A program made the position numbers and the translations under genes. A DNA stretch of 11,807 nucleotides from Treponema sp. UBA4326 (lineage in GTDB: Bacteria; Spirochaetota; Spirochaetia; Treponematales; Treponemataceae), in assembly GCA_002393835.1 (NCBI GenBank), contig DGTW01000209.1, positions 1 through 11,807 on the forward strand. Direction: 5' to 3'. Of this stretch, positions 5,338 through 10,793 are shown piece by piece. The notes under the pieces are model-generated. The model ran no database searches, was not told where the DNA came from, and worked only from the letters and a program-made list of their open reading frames with translations. Within the stretch, counting starts at the first letter, position 1. Every line of letters starts with the position of its first letter.

Positions 5338-8300
5338 TTATTTGAGGGAAATTCCCATTACGCTTGAAGCCTGTGAGCCGAAAGAGTGGCCCGTGTAAGA
5401 GCCGTTTGTGTATCCGCTCAGTTTGATTGTGCCGTCTGCATTTCTGTAGCTTGTGTGTACAGATGAGTTGCAGGCCAGGCTTGTGGCTGTAGTAGAAGGA
5501 GCTGAAATAGTGGTAGAGAAATCTTTCTGTCCGTTCGTGATTGAGGCGGCAGAAGAGATATAGTAGTACTTACTGTTGGTGAAGTAAACGGAATTAGAAA
5601 TCGTTGAGGCTACGCTTGATGTACCGTACTTGTCGCTGCTCTTTGGAGCGAGAGTGAGCATGTGGTCGAATTTGCCCTTGTTGGTGCGGTAGAAGTTGAA
5701 GTTTACCTTTGCGTTTCCGTAAGATGTACAGTAAGAAACATTGAGGGCTCCTCCGTTTCCGTTGTCTGTAAATCCGTCGTGTCCGTTTCCGACAGCGAGA
5801 CAGTTTGTTACAACGTGGGCTGTAGGAACCTTACCGTTTGAACCACCAAGTTTGAATCCGTTCATATCGCCGTTTGCGTAGCTTGAATTTGTTGTGAGGC
5901 GTCCGTTGTTGTAAGCCACGCAGTTTCTGATTGTTACGACACCGATTGAGCCTGTTGCTTCTTTTGCGTAGAGGTCCCATCCGTCATCACAGTTACAGTA
6001 AGCGATACATCCGTCAAATACGTTTCCGTTTCCTGTGGTGAGTTTGCAGGCAAATCCGTCTGCATTTTCACCTGTTGCAGGGTCTGCGTTGTCGAAGGCT
6101 GTACAGTTGAGAATCAGGTTGTTTGCAGGCCAGTCGCTCATTGAAGACATAGAAGATTTTTCCCGTCCAAGCTGAAGGCCTGTGTCACGGTTTGCGTAGA
6201 ATACACAAAGCTCGACGATGTTGTTGCTTCCGCCGATGTACATGCCGTTGTCACCGGCTCCTGTTACATTGATTCCGAAGAAGTGCCAGTAATCACCGAA
6301 AATCTGGATACCGCGGTTAGAGTCAGAAAGAGCCTCGCCTGAGAAGTCGAAGATGACCTTGTTTGCAGAGCCTGGTTCTGCCATTACATACTTCATTGCA
6401 GAAGATGAACCCTTGTTTGATGAAGCGATTGTAATTGGTGAAGAGAACTTGTAGGTTCCGGCCTTGATTACGACAGCCTGACCGCCTGCGACTTTTGAGA
6501 TGGCAGAAGTGATTTCTGAGGCTGACTGACAGTAAATGTAGCTCTTGATCTGAGATTTGTTTGTGATTTCTGTGAGGCGTGAACGGCTTCCAACTCCGCT
6601 CTGAGTTATTGAGCCTGTGTTAGAGAGTCCTGAGCCGCTTCCTGTGCTTCCAGAAGAAGATTCGCTTCCGCTTGAAGATGACCCACTTCCTGAAGATGAA
6701 CCGCTTTCAGAAGATGAGCCTGAGCTTCCAGATGATGAGCCGCTTGAGCCTGAAGAAGAGGCAGAAGAAGCTGAAACATAGATTTCGTAGACCCGGATTG
6801 CGCTTCCTGCTGAGTAAACATAGAAAGTTCCGCTTTTTGTCGTGGTGTAGCTCAAAAGAGTTGCACCTGTTCCGACTGAGACTGACTTGAGGACAGCTGA
6901 GCCGTCAGAAATCTGGAGTGTGCGAGCTGAATCTGCTGTTGCGACTACAGAAATTGTTGCCCCAGAAGCCGCGTCGAATTTGACTGCACGGTATGTGGGT
7001 TTTGTTCCTGCAAATCCGCCCTTAAGATCCAGGGCTTTCGTGTAGTTGTTTGAGTTGTAAGTCAAAGATGAATTGACGATTGCAACCGGCTTGTCAGATG
7101 AGGCGAGCACCTGGAATGAAGCGTAAGTTGCGTTTGAAGTTACAGCACCCGCAGAAAGGCTTGTGGGTTTGAATGAAATTGCCGAGCCTGTTGAAGCTGA
7201 GCTTTCGCCTGAGCTTGAAGAGCCGTTTCCGCTTGAAGATGAGCTTCCGCCTGAGCTGGATGAGCCGCTTGAGCCTGAAGATGAGCCAGAAGAGCTACCT
7301 GAAGATGAGCCTGAAGTGCTGCCAGATGATGAGTCTGAGCTTGAAGAAGAGCCTGAGACATAGACTTCATAGATTTTAAGTGAGCTTGAAGAAGAGTAGA
7401 GGTAGAAGGTTCCGCTCTTTGTCGTCGTGTAGTTGAGGACAGAAGCTGCGCTTGTGACAGAAGCCGTTTTGAGGACTGATGAGCCGTCAGAGAGGTTGAG
7501 GGTTCTCGTTGAGCCTGCGTTTGCGACTACAGTGATTGAAGAACCGGCAGCAGCATTGAATTTGATTGCGCGGTAAGTCGGTTTTACTCCGTCAGCTCCA
7601 CCGCCTAAATCAATGGCCTGCTTGTAGTTGTTTGAGTTGTATGAAAGCGAGTTTTTTGAGACTTTCACGGTTTTTGCGCTTGTGGCAAGAATTGTGAAAG
7701 AGCCGCTTGTTGTGTTTGAAGAAAGTGTTCCAACTGTGAGGTTGTCGCCCTTCAAAGAGACTGCTGATGCCGGTGCTGTCGTGCTTCCAGAAGATGAGCC
7801 TGAGCCAGATGAAGAACTTCCTGAGCCAGATGAGCTTCCGCTTGAACCAGATGAACTTCCAGAGCCTGATGAAGAAGAGCCGCTTCCAGAAGAGCTTCCA
7901 GATTCAGATGATGAGCCAGAGCCGCTTTCACTTGAGTCTGAGCTTGTGTTCGTGTTGTAGGCTGTTGTAGCCCCTGTGTATGAAGCGAGCTTTGATTTGA
8001 GAGTGTTGTCTATATCTGCGCTTGAATCAGCTGAAGAAGAGAATGTGTACTGGAAATCCCCGCCCTCGATTCGACCGGCGTACTTTTTGACATTTGCCAT
8101 GGCATTTGCCGGAGAATCTGCTGTGTAAGAATACATGATGCTTGAAGTGTCGAAGTTGTTGTACTTGTTAGAGCCTGCGGCTGAAGCAACACTTGAAGGA
8201 ACCGTGTCATAGCGTGATGAAACTACATAAGCGTCAAAGTCAGTTTTTGTGTCAGCTCCTGAGTAGCTTCCGCCATAAGGAATGAAATTGTAGGTTCCGT

Positions 8301-9696
8301 TGAATGAGTTGTTGTAAGCCTTGATCATGCCGCCGTTTTCTTTTGAGAATGTGGCATTGTCGGTCTTCTTTGTTGAAGTTCCGGCATACAAGTCGCTTCC
8401 CTGCATTGAAATCATCATCGGGTATTTGCAGTTTCTGAAGTAGTTTGACTCCATGAATACTGATGAACCTAAGCAAGCACCGGCACCGTATTTTGCGTTT
8501 CCGTCGTAGTAGTTGTTGTAGACATGGGCTGAGTAGAATCTTACGCGAGGATGGCGTGAATCTGAGTGGTCATACCAGTTGTGATGATAGGTGATGTAGA
8601 GTCCGTCTGTCGTTCCTTCGCTTAAGCCCAGAAGGTTACATTTTCCTGAATCCCAGAAGTGGTTGTAAGAGAAGGTGACATAAGTTGATTTTTTGCAGTC
8701 CAGGGCTCCGTCGCCTTTTTTCTGGTCAGCGTCCCCGCCGGCCTCTCCGTAGAACATGTCGCAGTTGTGAACCCAGACATTCTCGCATGACTGCTGGAGA
8801 GAGACATTGTCACCCTCGGCAGAATCGACCATCATAAAGCCGATGTTTGCGACCTCAACATATTTTGCGTTCTTGAGGCGGATTCCCCAGCCGTAAGCCG
8901 TAGCGTCCGAGCCGACACCTTCAATTGTGATTCCGTTTGAGAGGAGTTTTGTGGCTCCTGAGCCTGAAACCATGATGTCGCCGCCGTCACTTACAGCGAA
9001 GTCAGTGATTTTTCCGATGAGGCGTACGCAGAGAGGGCGGTTGTCATAGCCTTTTTTGAAAGCCGTGAGAATGTCCTGAAGACCTTTTGCTGATGTGACT
9101 GCTCCTTTTGAAGAAGTGACCACATCCAGGGAGATTGTATCTTTGTTCGAGTTGTTGATGTGAAGGACAACGGCGTTGTCTTTGAGGGTGCCGTCTGCCT
9201 TGTAAGCGCCCGGAGTTGTGTTTCCGTAGAAAGCGAATCCTGAGCGGTCATGCGAGACGACTGTTACCGTTGCAGAAAGGTAAGAGGAGCCGCTTGTTAC
9301 CTTGATTGTGTGGCTTCCGGCTTTGAGGCCTGGAATGTCGCATCGCCACTGTGAGCCGATTTTACGGGTGAGCAGAGAGTTTACGGCCACGCCGTCACAG
9401 GTGACAGTGTAGTTTGTGGGTGAGCCAGTCCATACGATGTAAGCGCTGTTGAGCCAGCCCTGGGCTTTGACTCCTGTAAGACCGCTTCCTGTTGGAATTG
9501 CTGAGCCTGGAGTTCCTATTCCGCTTGAAGAAGCCGAGTAGGTGGCAGCCCGTGATAAGAGTGAGCTTGATTCAACAACCGGACTTTTGGCTGAGTTTGA
9601 ATCAACTTCGTCAATCTCGGCAATGTCAGAACAGCCTGACAATACGAGTGCTGCGGCGAGACTTGCACAAATCATCGCCTTTAAACTTTTTTTCAT
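5338..9696 (-). CDS. Bimodular PL1 + PL9 pectate lyase lipoprotein
   Basis: A 1452-residue lipoprotein (lipobox LSGC, Cys22). About 70-148 looks like an Ig/FN3-type segment. About 150-545 is a PL1 pectate lyase: NVWVHNCD (306-313), GDGALDCKKSTYVTFSYNHF (328-347), Lys352, and HHNWYDHSDSRHPRVRF (371-387), where Arg381 matches the catalytic Arg of PelC. Ser/Gly linkers flank two copies of a ~139-residue module (643-781, 837-975). About 1040-1452 is a PL9 beta-helix lyase: Asp1213 in NADGF and Asp1237, Asp1238 and Asp1241 in CDDGWDL keep the spacing of the Pel9A calcium ligands (209, 233, 234, 237), and Lys1282 in GFKLGG is the probable base. Both lyases should cleave polygalacturonate by beta-elimination at the cell surface or in the periplasm. 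GGGGG (9702-9706) sits 5 nt before the ATG. The gene is monocistronic. Confidence 0.93.
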   Translation of the reverse strand: MKKSLKAMICASLAAALVLSGCSDIAEIDEVDSNSAKSPVVESSSLLSRAATYSASSSGIGTPGSAIPTGSGLTGVKAQGWLNSAYIVWTGSPTNYTVTCDGVAVNSLLTRKIGSQWRCDIPGLKAGSHTIKVTSGSSYLSATVTVVSHDRSGFAFYGNTTPGAYKADGTLKDNAVVLHINNSNKDTISLDVVTSSKGAVTSAKGLQDILTAFKKGYDNRPLCVRLIGKITDFAVSDGGDIMVSGSGATKLLSNGITIEGVGSDATAYGWGIRLKNAKYVEVANIGFMMVDSAEGDNVSLQQSCENVWVHNCDMFYGEAGGDADQKKGDGALDCKKSTYVTFSYNHFWDSGKCNLLGLSEGTTDGLYITYHHNWYDHSDSRHPRVRFYSAHVYNNYYDGNAKYGAGACLGSSVFMESNYFRNCKYPMMISMQGSDLYAGTSTKKTDNATFSKENGGMIKAYNNSFNGTYNFIPYGGSYSGADTKTDFDAYVVSSRYDTVPSSVASAAGSNKYNNFDTSSIMYSYTADSPANAMANVKKYAGRIEGGDFQYTFSSSADSSADIDNTLKSKLASYTGATTAYNTNTSSDSSESGSGSSSESGSSSGSGSSSSGSGSSSGSSGSSSGSGSSSSGSGSSSGSTTAPASAVSLKGDNLTVGTLSSNTTSGSFTILATSAKTVKVSKNSLSYNSNNYKQAIDLGGGADGVKPTYRAIKFNAAAGSSITVVANAGSTRTLNLSDGSSVLKTASVTSAASVLNYTTTKSGTFYLYSSSSSLKIYEVYVSGSSSSSDSSSGSTSGSSSGSSSGSSSGSSGSSSSGGSSSSSGNGSSSSGESSASTGSAISFKPTSLSAGAVTSNATYASFQVLASSDKPVAIVNSSLTYNSNNYTKALDLKGGFAGTKPTYRAVKFDAASGATISVVATADSARTLQISDGSAVLKSVSVGTGATLLSYTTTKSGTFYVYSAGSAIRVYEIYVSASSASSSGSSGSSSGSSGSSSESGSSSGSGSSSSGSESSSGSTGSGSGLSNTGSITQSGVGSRSRLTEITNKSQIKSYIYCQSASEITSAISKVAGGQAVVIKAGTYKFSSPITIASSNKGSSSAMKYVMAEPGSANKVIFDFSGEALSDSNRGIQIFGDYWHFFGINVTGAGDNGMYIGGSNNIVELCVFYANRDTGLQLGREKSSMSSMSDWPANNLILNCTAFDNADPATGENADGFACKLTTGNGNVFDGCIAYCNCDDGWDLYAKEATGSIGVVTIRNCVAYNNGRLTTNSSYANGDMNGFKLGGSNGKVPTAHVVTNCLAVGNGHDGFTDNGNGGALNVSYCTSYGNAKVNFNFYRTNKGKFDHMLTLAPKSSDKYGTSSVASTISNSVYFTNSKYYYISSAASITNGQKDFSTTISAPSTTATSLACNSSVHTSYRNADGTIKLSGYTNGSYTGHSFGSQASSVMGISLK
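6628..6771 (-). repeat. Ser/Gly-rich linker 3 (before the PL9 domain)
   Basis: Encodes residues 976-1023 of the lyase, almost only Ser and Gly with a few Glu. It links the second ~139-residue module to the PL9 domain and is probably a flexible spacer. The DNA is low-complexity and prone to slippage. Confidence 0.8.
6772..7188 (-). repeat. Internal module, copy B (residues 837-975)
   Basis: Second copy of the ~139-residue unit. It aligns without gaps to copy A, with about 79 of 139 positions identical by my hand count. The most conserved parts are the YNSNNY, GTKPTYRAVKF, ISDG and YTTTKSGTFYVYS motifs, ending in YEIYVS. The predicted fold is all-beta. A carbohydrate-binding role is likely from its position between two lyases, but I do not recognise a named CBM family. 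Confidence 0.8.
7189..7353 (-). repeat. Ser/Gly-rich linker 2 (between the two modules)
   Basis: Encodes residues 782-836, dominated by GSSSGSSS-type units, between module copies A and B. Antisense open frames over this stretch only reflect its composition. Confidence 0.8.
7354..7770 (-). repeat. Internal module, copy A (residues 643-781)
   Basis: First copy of the ~139-residue unit. Shared landmarks with copy B are SLSYNSNNY, KPTYRAIKF, NLSDGS and YTTTKSGTFYLYS, ending in YEVYVS. The two copies have diverged to about 57% identity while keeping equal length, which suggests an old duplication kept under selection. Confidence 0.8.
7771..7944 (-). repeat. Ser/Gly-rich linker 1 (after the PL1 domain)
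   Basis: Encodes residues 585-642, the longest of the three linkers, with repeated SGSGSSSS and SSGSSGSSS units. It separates the PL1 domain from module copy A. Confidence 0.8.
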
Positions 9697-9810
9697 ACAT
9701 TCCCCCTTTTTGAATGTAGCGAAAGAGGCTGAAAAGAGAAAAATCCGATATTTAGCTCTTTGTCAGTCTTTTCATAAAAACAGTATCAAATGTTTTTAAA
9801 TTCATGTTCT

Positions 9811-9839
9811 TTGCAGAATTTGGATTATTCAGATATAAT
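9811..9839 (+). promoter_or_regulatory. Possible second, upstream promoter toward rex
   Basis: TTGCAG (9811-9816, 3/6), a 17-bp spacer and a perfect TATAAT (9834-9839). The last base of the -10 is also the first base of the 9-bp inverted repeat at 9839-9860, so a protein bound there would cover the start point. The region is very AT-rich, so a chance match is possible. Confidence 0.3.
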
Positions 9840-9860
9840 TTCTAAGAAATATCTTAGAAA
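9839..9860. promoter_or_regulatory. Perfect 9-bp inverted repeat in the lyase/rex divergent region (putative operator)
   Basis: Arms TTTCTAAGA (9839-9847) and TCTTAGAAA (9852-9860) are exact reverse complements around AATA. The repeat lies 142 nt upstream of the lyase ATG and 75 nt upstream of the rex ATG, so it could act on either. It does not match the TGTGAA-N4-TTCACA Rex pattern seen on the other side of rex, so a different regulator is likelier. The rest of 9697-9935 is AT-rich; I found no convincing minus-strand promoter for the lyase. Confidence 0.55.
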
Positions 9861-9900
9861 AATCTCAAAAATCTCTAATATTCAATAAATTTTTATATTA

Positions 9901-9929
9901 ATGACAGGAAAAGTGTTTTGTGATATAAC
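9901..9929 (+). promoter_or_regulatory. Predicted promoter of rex, possibly leaderless
   Basis: ATGACA (9901-9906, 5/6), a 17-bp spacer and TATAAC (9924-9929, 5/6) with a TGn extension (TGA at 9921-9923). The -10 ends 6 nt before the ATG at 9936, so the transcript would start at the start codon. Only a weak GGA (9930-9932) precedes the ATG. A lone TTGTGA half-site (9918-9923) overlaps the promoter. Confidence 0.6.
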
Positions 9930-9935
9930 GGAATT

Positions 9936-10547
9936 ATGAAAAAAATGCCAAACCCTTCAAAAAAGCGACTTGTAATTTTGGCACGAATTCTCTCCCAGCA
10001 GGGCAAAAAAAAGGTCACTTCTGTTGATTTGAGTGCTCTTACCGGCTGGAGCGAGGCCACGATAAGACGGGATATTTCAATTCTGGAACTTCATCAGGGA
10101 GCCAGCAACGGCTATGATGCAGGCCTTTTAAGGGAGGCGATTTGCGCAGCCCTGGACATAAATTTGGCTGATTCAGAAAAGCACAGGTGCTGTATTGTTG
10201 GCTTGGGAAAGCTGGGTGAAGCCCTTTTGGAGTCTTCTGTTTTTAAGGGAAGTGATTTTGAGCTTGTAGCCGGTTTTGACACGAACTTCAACAAAATCGA
10301 AATTATGAAAAGTGAAATTCCTCTTTTCGCAACTTTGGATTTGGAAAGAAAAATACGCTCGTTAAAGATTGAATATGCGATTCTTGCAGTCCCAGACGAA
10401 AAAGCCCAGTTTATGGCTGACAGGCTTGTTTCTTACGGAATCAAAGGAATAGTAAATTACACGAATATAGTCCTTTCCCTGCCAAAAGAGATTAGGGTAG
10501 AACATGTAAATACCGTGGCTGTCCTTACGACAATGGCCTTAAAGTAA
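9936..10547 (+). CDS. rex: Redox-sensing transcriptional repressor of the Rex family
   Basis: A 203-residue protein, close to the usual ~210 for Rex. Residues 1-75 form the winged-helix DNA-binding domain; the recognition region SEATIRRDISIL (39-50) matches the family's RKDLS pattern, followed by the family's NGYDAGLLREAI. Residues 84-190 are a Rossmann domain: VGLGKLGEALL (88-98; Gly89, Gly91, Gly94) binds the dinucleotide, and Asp115 in AGFDTNF is at the position that selects NAD(H) over NADP(H). The end (VEHVNTVAVLTTMALK) corresponds to the domain-swapped C-terminal helix. Rex leaves DNA when NADH rises. Two Rex-operator-like palindromes lie 3' of the gene before serC. The GefGkrG stretch of classical Rex is altered here (ELHQGASNG), so this is a divergent member. 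A later ATG at 9945 is possible. Confidence 0.88.
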   Translation: MKKMPNPSKKRLVILARILSQQGKKKVTSVDLSALTGWSEATIRRDISILELHQGASNGYDAGLLREAICAALDINLADSEKHRCCIVGLGKLGEALLESSVFKGSDFELVAGFDTNFNKIEIMKSEIPLFATLDLERKIRSLKIEYAILAVPDEKAQFMADRLVSYGIKGIVNYTNIVLSLPKEIRVEHVNTVAVLTTMALK

Positions 10548-10575
10548 GTAATGAAAATGTAAAGACTGTTTTCCT

Positions 10576-10605
10576 CTTTTACTGTGAAAAATTTCACAGT
10601 AAAAG
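10576..10605. promoter_or_regulatory. Rex-operator-like palindrome 1, also a possible rex terminator hairpin
   Basis: Perfect 14-bp arms (CTTTTACTGTGAAA at 10576-10589 and TTTCACAGTAAAAG at 10592-10605) around AA. The core TGTGAA-AAAT-TTCACA (10583-10598) matches the known Rex operator pattern. It starts 28 nt after the rex stop codon and ends 21 nt before the serC -35 box. The arms are followed by CTCTTTTT (10606-10613), so in RNA it could also work as a weak, AT-rich terminator for rex. Confidence 0.75.
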
Positions 10606-10626
10606 CTCTTTTTCTCCCCCTTTTGA

Positions 10627-10655
10627 TTGACCAAGCCTTGGTAAACTTCTAAAAT
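10627..10655 (+). promoter_or_regulatory. Predicted sigma70-type promoter of serC
   Basis: TTGACC (10627-10632, 5/6), a 17-bp spacer and TAAAAT (10650-10655, 5/6), giving a start near 10662. The spacer contains a 6-bp inverted repeat (ACCAAG and CTTGGT around a C, 10630-10642). The two Rex-operator-like sites lie on either side of the promoter. Confidence 0.7.
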
Positions 10656-10670
10656 CTTGAACATAAATTC

Positions 10671-10686
10671 TGTGAAAGATTTCACA
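10671..10686. promoter_or_regulatory. Rex-operator-like palindrome 2, just downstream of the serC start point
   Basis: TGTGAA (10671-10676), AGAT, then TTCACA (10681-10686): a second exact match to the Rex half-site pattern. Its centre is about 16 bp after the predicted serC transcription start and 88 bp from the centre of palindrome 1. This is a typical place for a repressor to block RNA polymerase. Confidence 0.75.
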
Positions 10687-10695
10687 CAGAAAAGT

Positions 10696-10777
10696 CGGTA
10701 CCGGGGCGTTGCGGGGTGTCCCCGCAGAGTGGGGTGCGGCATAACGAAGTATGACGCAGGGGAGAGACTTCTCCCCT
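10696..10777 (+). other. GC-rich structured leader with three consecutive hairpins before serC
   Basis: Within AT-rich surroundings this ~80-nt block begins with the palindrome CGGTACCG (10696-10703). Hairpin 1: GCGGGG/CCCCGC with a TGT loop (10711-10725). Hairpin 2: TGCGGCATA/TATGACGCA with one G-A mismatch (10735-10758). Hairpin 3: AGGGGAG/CTCCCCT with a 6-nt loop (10758-10777). The AGGAG ribosome-binding site follows at 10783-10787. It may be a cis-regulatory RNA or a dispersed repeat copy; I cannot match it to a known riboswitch class. Confidence 0.6.
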
Positions 10778-10793
10778 AGAATAGGAGTTAAAA

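Noticed and set aside
7163..7363. Acidic Glu/Pro/Leu open frame on the + strand opposite the lyase
   Set aside because: It is the antisense reading of the Ser/Gly linker and flanking module. Its composition follows from the repeated Ser codons, and similar frames appear opposite the other linkers (7628-7960, 6672-6890).
6628..7944. Repeat pattern resembling a CRISPR array
   Set aside because: The repeats are short, irregular Ser/Gly codon runs within one intact reading frame, with no fixed-length spacers.
9839..9860. The TTTCTAAGA inverted repeat as a Rex operator
   Set aside because: The arms do not match TGTGAA/TTCACA or TTGTTAA/TTAACAA; only the 4-bp spacer is similar. Kept as an operator for an unknown regulator.
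10539..10742. Minus-strand 67-residue open frame between rex and serC
   Set aside because: It runs through the operator-like palindromes, promoter and hairpin block; no recognisable protein features, and the region is better explained as regulatory.
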